The notes: generated from the sequence alone by a model not told the origin. Counted from the first letter of the stretch, positions 15,843-26,450 are shown. The stretch: 49,934 nt of DNA from Bacteroidales bacterium (GCA_017445425.1 JAFSUF010000015.1:1-49934), one strand, 5' to 3'. Numbers and translations are program-made.

Positions 15843-17135
15843 ATGAAAAACAGACTTTTTATTTTATCGCTCCTGGCGCTCTTCGGGCTCGCTTCCTGCG
15901 GCACGACCAGCTATTATTCCTCAGTTTACGACGACAGCATCTATTCCCGTCCCCAGACGAGGCTGACCGTTGTCCGCAATGACGACGGCGGTACAACCTA
16001 TTCTGCCGGCAGGGCAGGCCGGTATTCGGTTGATGTATACGCCCTTGATGATGGTGAAACATACGAAGCACGCCTGCACCGTTTTGATGACGAGCCTGTT
16101 GAATCATATACTGTATATGTAGATTATTACGGATGGGACAACCCCTGGTACAATCCCTGGTGGGGTCCCGCATACTATTATAGCTGGTATTCACCCTGGC
16201 GCCACTCTTATGCGTGGTACAACACCTGGTGGTACGACTCCTGGTATGGTTACGGCTGGCGCGACCCTTACTGGTACAGCGGCTGGGCCTGGTATGACCC
16301 CTGGTATCACTGCAGTTGGTACAATTGCTACTGGGGCCCCCATTACGGACCTTACTATTACAGTTGGAACTACGGATGGCGCGGCTACAACCACCATCAT
16401 CGCCACTACAGCCACCACAGCAGCTTTGCATGGCATAGCGGCGGTGTCCACAGGCATAACAGCGGCTTTGGCGGATACAGCACCGGGCGCCGTGCAACCG
16501 ACGGCAACTATAACAATGGTGACCTCAATACCCGCCACGCAAGTGCAGTTGCGGGGAGCGTGAACCGTCGTGCAACCGGCAGCAGCATGGTGGCCTCTTC
16601 CAGCGCTCGCCGCTCCGGCAACACCAATCTGGTGGCAGCTTCCACCTCCGGCACCCGCACAGCAACCGGCCGTATAGACGGTCGCCGTTCAACAACATCT
16701 TCTGGGGTACGCAGTGCTGCAAGTTCTGTAAGGACATCCTCTTCCAGCTCCCGCAGCTCAGCAACAAGCATCTCCAGAAGTGCTGCCAACAGCCGCAGCT
16801 CCTCTTCCGGCGTAAGAAGGGCCGGCTCTTCCAGCAGCCGTTCTGAAGGGACTGTAAGCAGAAGCAGCTCTACCCGTCGTGGAACCCCTTCCACCTACGG
16901 CAGTTCTTCTGGCAGCAGGTCCTCTTATTCCAGCGGTTCCAGCCGCAGCAGCTCTTCCGGCAGGAGTGGCAGCTACTCCGGCTCTTCACGCAGCGGTTCC
17001 AGCTCTTCCGGCAGCCGTGGTTCATACTCCGGTGGCAGCAGCAGTTCCCGCAGCGGGGGATATTCCGGCGGTGGCCATTCAAGTGGCGGCGGCCACTCCA
17101 GCGGCGGCGGCCACTCTTCCGGTGGCCGCAGGTAG
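15843..17135 (+). CDS. Tyr/Trp- then Ser/Gly-rich lipoprotein, function unknown
   Basis: The 430-residue protein has a lipoprotein signal ([19 protein letters not shown], Cys19). Three composition zones follow. Residues ~20-95 form a short folded-looking part. Residues ~98-205 are extremely rich in Tyr and Trp ([19 protein letters not shown] and similar), with a His-rich end ([11 protein letters not shown]). Residues ~215-430 are low-complexity Ser/Arg/Gly, ending in Gly-Gly-His-Ser-Ser repeats. Such proteins occur in Bacteroidetes without known function; surface exposure, adhesion or metal contact through His are only possibilities. A strong Shine-Dalgarno and GC-rich repeat DNA suggest good expression but also a slippage-prone 3' end. 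Confidence 0.75.
   Translation: MKNRLFILSLLALFGLASCGTTSYYSSVYDDSIYSRPQTRLTVVRNDDGGTTYSAGRAGRYSVDVYALDDGETYEARLHRFDDEPVESYTVYVDYYGWDNPWYNPWWGPAYYYSWYSPWRHSYAWYNTWWYDSWYGYGWRDPYWYSGWAWYDPWYHCSWYNCYWGPHYGPYYYSWNYGWRGYNHHHRHYSHHSSFAWHSGGVHRHNSGFGGYSTGRRATDGNYNNGDLNTRHASAVAGSVNRRATGSSMVASSSARRSGNTNLVAASTSGTRTATGRIDGRRSTTSSGVRSAASSVRTSSSSSRSSATSISRSAANSRSSSSGVRRAGSSSSRSEGTVSRSSSTRRGTPSTYGSSSGSRSSYSSGSSRSSSSGRSGSYSGSSRSGSSSSGSRGSYSGGSSSSRSGGYSGGGHSSGGGHSSGGGHSSGGRR
17067..17131. repeat. 18-bp tandem repeat in coding sequence
   Basis: Three 18-base units (17067-17084, 17085-17102, 17103-17120) of the form ggcggcggccactccagc plus a partial fourth encode a run of Gly-Gly-Gly-His-Ser-Ser at the C-terminus of the Ser/Gly-rich lipoprotein. 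Changes in copy number would keep the frame. Confidence 0.85.
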
Positions 17136-17187
17136 ACCTGGCGGCGGCAGGGACAAATCGGTCTAACTTGAATAATTGACGGTAATT

Positions 17188-18759
17188 ATGAAAAAGATAT
17201 GTTTAATGGCAATTGTATTGCTTTCTGTGTCGACCCTCTCTGCCGGTGCGCAGGGGATGGAAGATGCGCTGAGATATTCACAGCAATTCTATGTCGGGAG
17301 TGCACGCACAATGGCAATGGGCAACGCTTTCACCGCCCTCGGTGGCGACCTTGGCGCAGTATCTATCAACCCGGCTTCAACGGCGCTGTATAATTGCTGC
17401 GAGTTTGCAATTACCGGTGGATTGCAATGGGACAGGAACAGTGCTTCCTTTGCTACTACAGAGGGTAATTATTTCCAGAAGACGGGCCGTACCGTGTTTA
17501 CCGTTCCCAATATCAGCATGGTATTCAGTATGCCTACCGGCAGGGAAACCGGCCTGGTTGGCTACACCTTTGGGTTCGGCTTCAATAAGATAGCCAACTT
17601 CAACACCCGCGTAGGTTTCCGTGGGGAGGACAGCGACAGCAGCCTCCTTGGCAACATAGCAGCCAATCTGGAGGGTTTGGATAACAGCTATCTTACCAGC
17701 AAAAACGCCTTCTATGACGGATACGCCAACAATCAGGAGATACTTGCATACGACACCTACCTGGTCAATCCATATCATGGCACCCCCGATTCATACATAG
17801 GGGCAACCGAGAATGAATGGGCCAGCGGCGGCCTTGGCGTGGACTGTATCCTTGACAAGACCTACGACCGCATCCGGAAGGGGGGCATCTACGACATGTC
17901 GTTCAACTTTGGCCTCAACTTCTCCGACAGGTTGTATCTGGGTGCAAACATAAATGTTAACCTGGTGGATTTTACCGATGACCTGTTATATACAGAAGAC
18001 GGTGCCGTAGCCGGCAACTTCTTTGACAGCGGGTTCAAGGCTATGAAGTACAACTACTACCAGGAGACCAGCGGCGCAGGTGTGAACCTGCAGCTGGGTG
18101 CAATATGGGTACCGCTCGACTTTCTCCGTCTGGGTGCCTCTTATACCACCCCTACGATATACAACCTGACCGACCGCTGGAGTGAGTATATGGCATCCGG
18201 CTTTGACGGCACCACCATGTACAAATCGGCAGAGAGCGAATCTCCCGTATTGTCCTGCGAGTATCGTGTCAAGGCTCCCAGCCGCCTGTCGCTTGGAGCG
18301 GCAGTGGTGTTTGGCCGCAGTGGCCTCGTAAGTTTCGATTATGAGAGGGTCAACTATGGCAAGGTCCGTATGGCCGACAACAACAGCGGCTTCAGCGATT
18401 CTTTCAATTCTTTCAAGGATGCGAACGATGATATCGCTACCCTCTGCGGCAAGACCAATATTTTCCGTGTGGGCGCCGAGTGGAACACCTTGAAATGGCT
18501 TGCTCTCAGGGGCGGTTTTACCAGCCATGTGTTCAACAACCCCCAGTATCAGTTTGTTTCTTGCGGTTTGGGAATGCGTGTAAGCGAGCGGTCGTCTCTG
18601 GATCTGGCGTTCCGCACCCGTCTGAAAGACACTTACGATATGACCCCTTACGACGATTATGGCTTCAACGATGCCGGCGTGGCCCAGTGCCTGGCTCCCG
18701 TGGCAACCATAAGCAACAGGGCATACGACCTGCTGCTTACCTATCGCGTGAAATTCTAA
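17188..18759 (+). CDS. Outer-membrane transport protein, OmpP1/FadL-like
   Basis: The 523-residue protein has a signal peptide (MKKICLMAIVLLSVSTLSAGAQG). The mature start is ALRYSQQFYVGSARTMAMGNAF, followed by TALGGDLGAVSINPASTA. This 'GSARxxAMGxAFTALGGDxxAxxxNPA' opening is the plug region of the Bacteroidetes FadL-like porins often annotated as hemin receptor or OMPP1. Many amphipathic strands follow, and the chain ends in LLLTYRVKF, a barrel-closing strand with terminal Phe. FadL proteins admit hydrophobic compounds; the real substrate here is unknown. I prefer the ATG at 17188 over an upstream TTG at 17176 because it fits the signal peptide. Confidence 0.85.
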   Translation: MKKICLMAIVLLSVSTLSAGAQGMEDALRYSQQFYVGSARTMAMGNAFTALGGDLGAVSINPASTALYNCCEFAITGGLQWDRNSASFATTEGNYFQKTGRTVFTVPNISMVFSMPTGRETGLVGYTFGFGFNKIANFNTRVGFRGEDSDSSLLGNIAANLEGLDNSYLTSKNAFYDGYANNQEILAYDTYLVNPYHGTPDSYIGATENEWASGGLGVDCILDKTYDRIRKGGIYDMSFNFGLNFSDRLYLGANINVNLVDFTDDLLYTEDGAVAGNFFDSGFKAMKYNYYQETSGAGVNLQLGAIWVPLDFLRLGASYTTPTIYNLTDRWSEYMASGFDGTTMYKSAESESPVLSCEYRVKAPSRLSLGAAVVFGRSGLVSFDYERVNYGKVRMADNNSGFSDSFNSFKDANDDIATLCGKTNIFRVGAEWNTLKWLALRGGFTSHVFNNPQYQFVSCGLGMRVSERSSLDLAFRTRLKDTYDMTPYDDYGFNDAGVAQCLAPVATISNRAYDLLLTYRVKF

Positions 18760-18778
18760 CGTAACACATATTGCATCG

Positions 18779-18804
18779 AAGGCGGCCTTAGTGCCGCCTT
18801 TTTT
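18779..18804 (+). terminator. Terminator after the FadL-like gene
   Basis: The stem aaggcggc / gccgcctt (18779-18786, 18793-18800) with a 6-base loop is followed by TTTT. It ends the transcription unit just before the promoter of the next gene. Confidence 0.88.
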
Positions 18805-18805
18805 G

Positions 18806-18813
18806 TACCTTTG
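18806..18813 (+). promoter_or_regulatory. -7 element of the YfhO-like gene
   Basis: TACCTTTG matches TAnnTTTG exactly, 20 bases before the ATG at 18834 and directly after the terminator. The matching -33 position falls inside the terminator stem and holds no TTG. Confidence 0.45.
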
Positions 18814-18833
18814 CCGCATTATAAAACACTGTT

Positions 18834-21290
18834 ATGAACTTCAAGAAAAACATTCTGCCATATATCGTGATTGCCGTGCTGTTTCTGGCGGTGGCGGTGT
18901 TGTATTGTTACCCCGTGCTGGAGGGGAAGGTAATTGGCAATGCCGATGGTGTGAACGGCACAGCGGCGGTCCAGGAGTGCCTGAACTACCGACATGAGGA
19001 GGGGGGCAATTCGTGGTGGACAGGGGCGCTGTTCTCCGGCATGCCCAACTATCAGATAGGCGGCGCTAAATATCTTTCCGACAAGGTATTGCTACCTTTT
19101 TACCGCTTCTTCCACTGGGGGCACAACAATCAGATAATGACCATCTTCTTCTATCTGGTTGCGTTTTTCGTGCTGCTGCGCGCATTCGGGGTGAAGCGGT
19201 GGATGGCTGCGGTGGGGGCTCTGGCGATAGCCCTATCGTCTTATTTCCTGATAATAATCGGCGCAAATCATGGCGGCAAGACCAGTTCGCTGGCATGGAT
19301 GACCATGGTGGCGGCCGGTATGCTGTTCATATACAAAAAGAAGTACGGCCTGGGTAGCGCATTGGTGATGTTTTTCACGGCGATGGGCCTTACTCCGCAC
19401 CCCCAGATGGCATATTATATCTGCCTGATGACAGGGGTGCTGTGGTGTGCGGAGCTATATATCCACATCAAGGAGAAGCAGATGAAACAGTGGACTGTTG
19501 CCACACTGATCTTTTTTGCCAGCCTGATGGTCGGGGTGGGGGTGACCAGCGCCAGCGCCTTTGCAAACAGCGAATACCTCACGGAGACCATGCGCGGTGG
19601 CCACAGCGACCTGCGCAAGGGTGAGGCTGTTGTTGCTGCCGATGAAGGCCTGGACCTGGACTACGCAACGCAGTGGAGCTACGGCATAGACGAGACCCTG
19701 ACATTCCTGGTGCCCAACTATATGGGCGGTAGCAGCAATTATCCTCTTGGCCGCGACTCACAGCTTTATAAACAGCTGGTATCAAAGGGGGTCCAGCCGC
19801 AGGCGGCGGCAGGTTTCTGCAGCAGCGTACCGACCTATTGGGGCGACCAGCCCTTCACCGCAGGCCCGGTATATCTTGGGGCGATTGTCTGCCTGCTCTT
19901 CATACTGGGGCTGTTCATAGTAAAGGGCCCCTTCAAGTGGGCGCTGCTGGCTGCGACACTCTTCTCAGTGCTGCTCTCCTGGGGGTATCATTTTATGCCC
20001 TTCACCAAGTTGTTCTTCAACTGGTTCCCCCTTTACGACAAGTTCCGTGCGGTGTCGTCTATACTGGTGGTGGCGGAGATTACAATTCCCGTGCTTGGCA
20101 TACTGGCGCTGCAGGAAATTGCAGAGGGTAGGGTAGAACGCAAGGAGGTGATGCGCGGCCTGGCCTGGAGTGCCGGAATCACCGGCGGCATCTGCCTGAT
20201 ACTGGCTGTGGCGGGGAGGTCCCTGGTGCCCTTTGTGGGGGCGGGCGATGCCACCCTTGTGGATTATTTCAAACAACAAGGGATTGATTGGCTGTTCCCG
20301 ATGATTGTGGACCAGCGTGCCGCGATGCTCACATCCGACGCATGGCGCAGCCTTGTTTTCATCGCCCTGGGCTCCGGCTTGGTGTGGCTGCTGGCTGCGG
20401 GTAAACCCAACATGAAGAGATGGGCGCTGCCGCTGATTGGGATACTCATGGTGGTTGACCTGTATGCCGTGGACCAGCGCTTCTTCAACGCCGGCTTTTT
20501 CCAGAGCAAGCGCCAGTTTGAGAACAACTTTGCCCTCCAGCCCTGGGAGAAGGCGGTTCTGGAAGATACCGACCCCCATTTCAGGGTCTTCAACCTGGTG
20601 GGCGGCAACCCGTTTAATGAAAACCGTACCAGCTATCGCCTGAAATCGGTCGGGGGTTACAGCGCGGCCAAGTTGCGCCGATATCAGGACCTGATTGACG
20701 AGCATCTGAGCCAGATGCACCGTCCCGTGATAGATATGCTCAACGTGAAGTATTTCATTACCGAAACCGAGGACGGCGCGATGCCGGTGTATAACGACGG
20801 GGCGTTGGGCAACGCATGGTTTGCAGACAGCCTCTGCCGGGTGCAGGGGGCCGATGCCGAGTGCGCGGCGCTCATGGAAGTGAACCTGGCCAATACAGTG
20901 GTGGTGGATACCGACGGATTCGGCAGTTACGTGGAGAGTTTCCATGGCGCAGGCGAGGGGGCAGATGTGCATCTGACCCTGTACAAGCCGGACATCCTGG
21001 AGTATGACTGCAGCAGCCCCGCCGGCGGCACCATCGTCTTCTCTGAAATCTACTATCCGTTTGGCTGGAAGGCATATATTGACGGCCGGCAGGCAGGGCA
21101 TTTCCGCGCGGACTACACCCTCAGGGCTATGAATGTCCCCGCCGGAGAACACCATATCCGCTTTGAGTTCCGCCCCGACAGCGTCCGGCGCGGCAATGTC
21201 TTGTCTATGACCTGCATAGTGATTATGTTTGGCGCCATAGCCCTGTTTGTCGTGCTGGGTATCCTGCGCGCCAGAAAGAGAACGGAGTAG
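18834..21290 (+). CDS. YfhO-family polytopic membrane protein
   Basis: The 818-residue protein begins with a transmembrane helix (ILPYIVIAVLFLAVAVLYCYPVL, shown in part: ILPYIVIAVLFLAVAVLYCY). A conserved extracytoplasmic loop (WWTGALFSGMPNYQIGG) and about ten more helices follow up to residue ~550. A large soluble part and a final helix near residue 800 complete it. This is the layout of the YfhO family, which has a GT-C-like fold and includes lipid-linked glycosyltransfer functions in Gram-positives. In Bacteroidetes the role is unproven. The soluble part ends in a beta-sandwich (SEIYYPFGWKAYIDG, LRAMNVPAGEHHIRFEF). It precedes a flippase by 57 bases, in keeping with envelope glycan work. 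Confidence 0.85.
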   Translation: MNFKKNILPYIVIAVLFLAVAVLYCYPVLEGKVIGNADGVNGTAAVQECLNYRHEEGGNSWWTGALFSGMPNYQIGGAKYLSDKVLLPFYRFFHWGHNNQIMTIFFYLVAFFVLLRAFGVKRWMAAVGALAIALSSYFLIIIGANHGGKTSSLAWMTMVAAGMLFIYKKKYGLGSALVMFFTAMGLTPHPQMAYYICLMTGVLWCAELYIHIKEKQMKQWTVATLIFFASLMVGVGVTSASAFANSEYLTETMRGGHSDLRKGEAVVAADEGLDLDYATQWSYGIDETLTFLVPNYMGGSSNYPLGRDSQLYKQLVSKGVQPQAAAGFCSSVPTYWGDQPFTAGPVYLGAIVCLLFILGLFIVKGPFKWALLAATLFSVLLSWGYHFMPFTKLFFNWFPLYDKFRAVSSILVVAEITIPVLGILALQEIAEGRVERKEVMRGLAWSAGITGGICLILAVAGRSLVPFVGAGDATLVDYFKQQGIDWLFPMIVDQRAAMLTSDAWRSLVFIALGSGLVWLLAAGKPNMKRWALPLIGILMVVDLYAVDQRFFNAGFFQSKRQFENNFALQPWEKAVLEDTDPHFRVFNLVGGNPFNENRTSYRLKSVGGYSAAKLRRYQDLIDEHLSQMHRPVIDMLNVKYFITETEDGAMPVYNDGALGNAWFADSLCRVQGADAECAALMEVNLANTVVVDTDGFGSYVESFHGAGEGADVHLTLYKPDILEYDCSSPAGGTIVFSEIYYPFGWKAYIDGRQAGHFRADYTLRAMNVPAGEHHIRFEFRPDSVRRGNVLSMTCIVIMFGAIALFVVLGILRARKRTE

Positions 21291-21347
21291 CATAGATATA
21301 CGTTTTTTTGCTATCTTTACACATTTAATACTTACGCTACTTAAGTA

Positions 21348-22841
21348 ATGGCAAGGAATCCGTTTAAGCAGTTGGCAGGGGAGACCGCGATCTATGGCCT
21401 GAGCACCATTTTGGCCAGGGTTGTGAACTTCCTTCTGGTACCGCTTTATACCAATATCCTCTCACGGGAGAACTATGGTATAGTAACGGAATTCCTTGCT
21501 TATATCGCTATCTTGCAGGTGGTTCTGGCTCTCGGTCTGGAGACCGGCTGCTTCCGTTACGCACAGAAAGAGAAGGATGCCGCCGACAGCGGGGATACTC
21601 ACGCCGACCCCAACCGCATCTTCTCCAACGCCTTTATGATTGTGCTGGGGCTGTGCCTGGCGTTCTTCGTCGGGGTGTCGCTCTTTTCTGGCAGCATCTC
21701 CTCTGCTCTGGGCTACTACGGCTTTGGCAAGATCATAGTTTATGTGGGGGCTATCCTGCTGATAGATACCGTCACTGCGATTCTCTTTGCCCGCCTGAGA
21801 TATGAACACAAGGCGCTCAAGTTTGCGGTTATAAAGACCCTTAAGATTTTCACCGAGCTGGGTGTGAACCTGCTGCTCTACCTTGCGCTTCCGGCATATC
21901 TGGCAAATCACGGCACATCAATCGTCACATCGTTCGTGAGCGCTACGCCCGACTTTACATACGCCATTTTTGCGATTCTGGTAAGCTGTATCGTCTGCCT
22001 GCTGATGCTCCTTCCGGAGCTCTTCCGCCTCCGCTTTACGCCCGACAAAAAGGTGTGCAAGGCGCTTCTGGTTTATTCCATACCGCTTATGCTCGCGGGG
22101 CTGCCGGGGGTTATGAACGACCTTCTGGACCGGGTGCTTATGCGCGGTCTTGACGGCGCCGAGTGGCGTGCCGACCTGGGCGTTTACCAGGCCGGGGTCA
22201 AGATAGCGGTGATAATGTCGCTTTTCGTGCAGATGTTCCGCTATGCCGCCGAGCCGTTCTTCTTCCAGCGGGAGAAACAGAAAGACTCCAAGACGCTCTA
22301 CGCGCAGGTGATGACATATTTCGTGGCCTTCTGTATGGCTGGCTTCCTGTTCGTGATGCTCTATATAGACGTTATCGGGCTGCTGCTGGGCAAGGATTTC
22401 CGCATCGGCCTGGAGATCACCCCGATAATGCTGATGGCCTATGTGATGCTGGGGATGCAGTTCAACATAAGTATGTGGTACAAACTCTCCGGCAAGACAG
22501 GATATGCGGTGTGGATTACCATGGCCGGCCTGGTGGTGACAGTCGTGATCAACGTCTTGTTTATGCCTCGCTACAGCTACCACGCGGCTGCCTGGGCCCA
22601 TATAGCCAGCTACTTGGTGATGATGGTGCTATCGCTGGTGCTGGGCAACAAATACTATCCTATTCCATACAATTGGAAAAAGATACTTTTCTGCATTGTG
22701 TTTGCCTTGGCCATCTATGGCGGCTCCCGGTTGTTGCCGCAGATGAGCCTCTGGCCCAAGATGGGGGTACACACCCTGCTGATGCTGCTATACCTGGTGC
22801 CCGTGGCACTCTACCTTTACAAAACCAAAAAAACCGTTTAA
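21348..22841 (+). CDS. Oligosaccharide flippase / polysaccharide biosynthesis protein
   Basis: The 497-residue membrane protein has about 14 hydrophobic helices. It has the N-terminal pattern [20 protein letters not shown] and [21 protein letters not shown], typical of Wzx-type exporters and of the Bacteroidetes lipopolysaccharide/flippase family. The C-terminal half carries [19 protein letters not shown], common in this subfamily. It would flip a lipid-linked glycan or lipid intermediate across the inner membrane. It differs from the flippase at 9804 in length and sequence. It begins a tightly spaced run with dut, murF and sppA (1, 19 and 24 bases between genes), so it may be co-transcribed with them. 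Confidence 0.88.
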   Translation: MARNPFKQLAGETAIYGLSTILARVVNFLLVPLYTNILSRENYGIVTEFLAYIAILQVVLALGLETGCFRYAQKEKDAADSGDTHADPNRIFSNAFMIVLGLCLAFFVGVSLFSGSISSALGYYGFGKIIVYVGAILLIDTVTAILFARLRYEHKALKFAVIKTLKIFTELGVNLLLYLALPAYLANHGTSIVTSFVSATPDFTYAIFAILVSCIVCLLMLLPELFRLRFTPDKKVCKALLVYSIPLMLAGLPGVMNDLLDRVLMRGLDGAEWRADLGVYQAGVKIAVIMSLFVQMFRYAAEPFFFQREKQKDSKTLYAQVMTYFVAFCMAGFLFVMLYIDVIGLLLGKDFRIGLEITPIMLMAYVMLGMQFNISMWYKLSGKTGYAVWITMAGLVVTVVINVLFMPRYSYHAAAWAHIASYLVMMVLSLVLGNKYYPIPYNWKKILFCIVFALAIYGGSRLLPQMSLWPKMGVHTLLMLLYLVPVALYLYKTKKTV

Positions 22842-22842
22842 G

Positions 22843-23277
22843 ATGCAAGTCAAGATAGTCAACAAGTCGCGATATCCGCTGCCGCAGTATGCCACTGCGC
22901 TCTCTGCAGGAATGGACCTCAAGGCCAACATAGAGGAGCCTATTACCCTGAGCAGCCTGGAGCGGACAATGGTCCCCACCGGCCTGTTCATAGAGTTGCC
23001 TGAGGGCTATGAGGCGCAGATCCGCCCCCGCAGCGGACTGGCTGCCAAGCACGGGATTACCGTGACAAACGCCCCCGGAACAATAGATGCAGACTACCGC
23101 GGAGAAATTTGCGTGCTGCTGGTGAATCTTGGCAGGGAGCCGTTCGTAATCAATCCAGGCGAGCGCATCGCCCAGATGGTGGTTGCCCGTCACGAGCGGG
23201 TAGAATGGGAGCCGGTTGATGTGTTGGCAGAGAGCGGGCGCGGCGCAGGAGGCTTTGGCTCTACCGGAACGAAATAA
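22843..23277 (+). CDS. dut: dUTP diphosphatase
   Basis: Dut hydrolyses dUTP to dUMP and pyrophosphate, keeping uracil out of DNA and feeding thymidylate synthesis. The 144-residue trimeric form shows the five usual motifs: AGMDLKA (1), [11 protein letters not shown] (2), a motif-3 loop with [25 protein letters not shown] (4) and the C-terminal [10 protein letters not shown] (5), which closes over the active site of a neighbouring subunit. The ATG is one base after the flippase stop codon, so translation is probably coupled. Confidence 0.97.
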   Translation: MQVKIVNKSRYPLPQYATALSAGMDLKANIEEPITLSSLERTMVPTGLFIELPEGYEAQIRPRSGLAAKHGITVTNAPGTIDADYRGEICVLLVNLGREPFVINPGERIAQMVVARHERVEWEPVDVLAESGRGAGGFGSTGTK

Positions 23278-23296
23278 TAAAAAAAGATATACACTT

Positions 23297-24631
23297 ATGG
23301 ACCTTAGAGGTGATAAATTTAACGTAGAGAAGCTCTACAAAGTGTTTCAGGATTGTAAGGGCTACACTACCGACACCCGCGATCTCTGTGGCGGCGAGAT
23401 GTTCTTTGCATTGAAGGGAGATAATTTTGACGCCAACGAATTTGCGGCTCACGCTATTGAGCGGGGTGCCAATTGTTGTGTCGTAGACAATGTTCACGTC
23501 TGGGAAAACTGCGATGCGGCCATTGCCGACAAACTGATTATAGTGGATAACTCGTTAGAGGCTTTCCGCCAGCTGGCGCGCTACCATCGCAGCCGCTTCA
23601 ACATTCCGGTGGTGGGCATCACCGGCACCAACGGCAAAACCACCACCAAAGAGATGGTAAACGCCGTGCTCAGTGCAAAGTATAAGGTTACCTGCACCCA
23701 GGGCAACCGCAACAACCATATCGGCGTGCCGATGACCCTGCTGGAGATTACCCCCGAGACAGAAATCGCAGTTGTGGAGATGGGCGCCAACCATCCCGGC
23801 GAGATTACCGCATCTGTGGAGCTGGCAATGCCCACCCACGGCCTGGTGACCAATGTGGGCAAGGCCCATCTGGAGGGTTTCGGCAGCTTTGAAGGGGTCA
23901 AGAAAACCAAGGGCGAGCTGTATGACTGGCTCAGCGAACACGGCGGAATCGCCTTCTACGATGCCGATAATGAAGATCTCTCGGAGATGGTGACCTCCCG
24001 CAAGGGGATGCAGCTGATGCCCTACGGCGTGGAGTACTCCGGGATGCACGTGCTGCGCACCTCCCGTGTGAATCCCTACCTTACCATGGAGGTTGAGGTG
24101 GCCGACGTGATAAACCGCATCACCACCCGCCTGATTGGCTCTTACAACGCCACCAATGTGGCTGCAGCGCTGGCTGTGGGCGGCTTCTTTGAGGTCGATT
24201 TTGATGCTGCTGTGGCGGCTATCGAGGCCTATGTACCCTCCAACAGCCGTTCCCAGCTGATTGACACCGGCCGCAACATTGTGATCCTGGATGCATACAA
24301 CGCAAATGCAAGCAGTATGAACGCGGCGTTAGACAACTTTGCGGCAACATCCTTCCCCAACAAGGCGCTGGTGCTGGGCGATATGCTGGAGCTTGGCAAG
24401 TATTCTGCAGAGGCACACGCGGAGATACTGGCTAAGGCCCGCAAGATTACCAACGAGGTCTATCTGGTTGGTAACAGCGAGTTCAAGGCGGTAGCGGCAG
24501 AGGGCGACCTGGTGTTTGACACCTCGCTGCAGCTCAAAGAGTTTTTCCGCAAGCTCAAGCCAGAAGGGAAAACCATCCTGATAAAGGGTTCCAACGCGAC
24601 CCGTCTCCCGCTCATTATGGAGGTACTTTAA
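23297..24631 (+). CDS. murF: UDP-N-acetylmuramoyl-tripeptide--D-Ala-D-Ala ligase
   Basis: MurF adds D-Ala-D-Ala to UDP-MurNAc-tripeptide in the cytoplasm, the last step of the soluble peptidoglycan precursor. I use the ATG at 23297 (MDLRGDKFNVEKLY); the frame is open upstream to 23216 but that part overlaps dut. The 444-residue protein has the ATP loop GITGTNGKTTTKE at ~108-119 and CTQGNRNNHIGVPMTLL. The block AVVEMGANHPGEI follows, with VTNVGKAHLEGFGS and LDAYNANASSMNAAL in the C-terminal domain. It stands apart from the dcw cluster, between dut and sppA. Confidence 0.95.
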   Translation: MDLRGDKFNVEKLYKVFQDCKGYTTDTRDLCGGEMFFALKGDNFDANEFAAHAIERGANCCVVDNVHVWENCDAAIADKLIIVDNSLEAFRQLARYHRSRFNIPVVGITGTNGKTTTKEMVNAVLSAKYKVTCTQGNRNNHIGVPMTLLEITPETEIAVVEMGANHPGEITASVELAMPTHGLVTNVGKAHLEGFGSFEGVKKTKGELYDWLSEHGGIAFYDADNEDLSEMVTSRKGMQLMPYGVEYSGMHVLRTSRVNPYLTMEVEVADVINRITTRLIGSYNATNVAAALAVGGFFEVDFDAAVAAIEAYVPSNSRSQLIDTGRNIVILDAYNANASSMNAALDNFAATSFPNKALVLGDMLELGKYSAEAHAEILAKARKITNEVYLVGNSEFKAVAAEGDLVFDTSLQLKEFFRKLKPEGKTILIKGSNATRLPLIMEVL

Positions 24632-24655
24632 CGATTAACTACAACACAAATACAC

Positions 24656-26443
24656 ATGAAAACTTTCTGGAAAATAGTATTCGGTTCGCTGGTAGGCTGC
24701 CTGGTGGCAATGCTCATATCTACATTCTTCTTCATGGGGATGCTGGGCAGTATGGCCGGCTCCACCAAGAATCCCTCTCCTAAGAGCGGTTCAGTGCTCA
24801 GGATAGACAAGACAATGATCTTCTGCGAGCGTGCAGTTGATGATTTCTCGCCCATGGCCCTGATGAACCAGGCAACCGGCGGCAAGATAACCATCCTGGA
24901 TGCGGTGCGCGCAATTGATGCTGCAGCTACCGATCCCGCAATCAAGTTTATCTATATCAACCCCGACGACCTCTCTATATCCGTAACCCAGGCAGAGGAA
25001 CTCAGGGCTGCCCTCTCCCGCTTCCGCGCAAGCGGCAAGGCGATAGTGGCCTACGGGGAGAACTTTAATCCGCTCTCTTATTACCTTGCCTCTGTTGCCG
25101 ACAAAGTGGTGATGAACACCGACGGTGAGGCGATGCTTATGGGCGTTTCCAGCCAGTCAATGTTCCTCAAAGACCTGCTGGACATGCTGGGCGTAGAGAT
25201 GCAGCTCATCCGTCACGGCAAGTATAAGGCTGCAGGCGAGATGTTTATCAAGAGCGCTATGAGCGACGAGAACCGCCAGCAGCTGCAGGCCATGGTAGAC
25301 GGGATATGGAAGACAATGGCCGATGAGATATGCGCCAGCCGCGACATTACCCGCGAACAGTTGGACGGTTATCTCTCCAACCTGGAACTTGAGAAGGCGC
25401 AGAGTATGTTGGACCGCAAGCTGGTGGACACCATCTACTACGCAGACCAGATGAAGGCTTATCTGTGCAACCTGGCCGACGTGCAGAAGTTTGAAAAGAT
25501 TGGCTTCGTGAGACTCAACGACTATGCTCCGGGCCGCATCGCACAGGCATACAAGAGCAAATCCAAGGATAAAGTGGCTGTGCTTTATGCAAACGGCGAG
25601 ATTGTGATGGACGGCGATGAGTCCACTGATATCGTGGGCGCAAAGTTTGCAGCCGAGGTGGCCAGGGTCCGTGAGGATTCCACGATCAAGGCGGTTGTGT
25701 TCCGCGTGAACTCCCCCGGCGGAAGTGTAGAGGCCGCACAGTTTGTGCGCCGCGAGATTGAGCTGCTGCAGAAGGAGAAACCCGTTGTGGCTTCGTATGG
25801 CGATTATGCTGCCTCCGGCGGATACTGGATCAGCGCTTCCTGCGACAAGGTTTTCTGTGACAACACCACCCTTACCGGTTCTATCGGTGTATTTGCCCTG
25901 ATCCCGAACCTGGGCGGCGCGGCAAAGAAGACCTTCAAAGTCAATGTCCAGAGCGTGAAATCGCACCCTCACGGAGATATGTTAGGCGGAATGCGCAGCC
26001 TGGACGGCGCGGAGACCGCATATATGCAGAACTCCATAGAGGGAATTTACGATGAATTCCTCACAATAGTGGCCAATGGCCGCGGCCTCACCAAAGAGGC
26101 TGTGGACGAAATCGCCCAGGGTCGCGTATGGTGCGGCTGTGACGCCTTCGGAATCGGCCTCGCCGACGAGAAAGGCGGCCTCACAGATGCGATCGCGTAT
26201 GCGGCTTCGCTCGCTAACCTGGGTGACTACAAGCTGGTTGAGTGCCCTACACCAAAGACCACCATGGAGCGTCTGATGGAGATGATGGGTGGCGCATCGG
26301 CAAAGGCCATATTCTCCCGCCACGAGGGCAAGACCCGCTGGGAGGAGTCCCTTGCACAATTTGAACAGGCATACGGTTATCTGCGCAATGCAGAAGAGAC
26401 CACTTTCTGGGCACGCATGCCTTTTATAACAGAGATCAGATAA
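24656..26443 (+). CDS. sppA: Signal peptide peptidase SppA, long form
   Basis: SppA is a membrane-anchored Ser/Lys peptidase that degrades cleaved signal peptides. The 595-residue, two-domain (67K) form is seen. It has an N-terminal transmembrane anchor (residues 5-32), a first domain carrying the general-base lysine in RHGKYKAAGE (Lys191 by analogy with E. coli Lys209), and a second domain with the nucleophile in GDYAASGGYW (Ser387). The conserved NSPGGSVEA loop is near 352-360. Both catalytic residues are present. It begins 24 bases after murF and ends 7 bases before the His-rich gene. Confidence 0.95.
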   Translation: MKTFWKIVFGSLVGCLVAMLISTFFFMGMLGSMAGSTKNPSPKSGSVLRIDKTMIFCERAVDDFSPMALMNQATGGKITILDAVRAIDAAATDPAIKFIYINPDDLSISVTQAEELRAALSRFRASGKAIVAYGENFNPLSYYLASVADKVVMNTDGEAMLMGVSSQSMFLKDLLDMLGVEMQLIRHGKYKAAGEMFIKSAMSDENRQQLQAMVDGIWKTMADEICASRDITREQLDGYLSNLELEKAQSMLDRKLVDTIYYADQMKAYLCNLADVQKFEKIGFVRLNDYAPGRIAQAYKSKSKDKVAVLYANGEIVMDGDESTDIVGAKFAAEVARVREDSTIKAVVFRVNSPGGSVEAAQFVRREIELLQKEKPVVASYGDYAASGGYWISASCDKVFCDNTTLTGSIGVFALIPNLGGAAKKTFKVNVQSVKSHPHGDMLGGMRSLDGAETAYMQNSIEGIYDEFLTIVANGRGLTKEAVDEIAQGRVWCGCDAFGIGLADEKGGLTDAIAYAASLANLGDYKLVECPTPKTTMERLMEMMGGASAKAIFSRHEGKTRWEESLAQFEQAYGYLRNAEETTFWARMPFITEIR

Positions 26444-26450
26444 TTACCAG

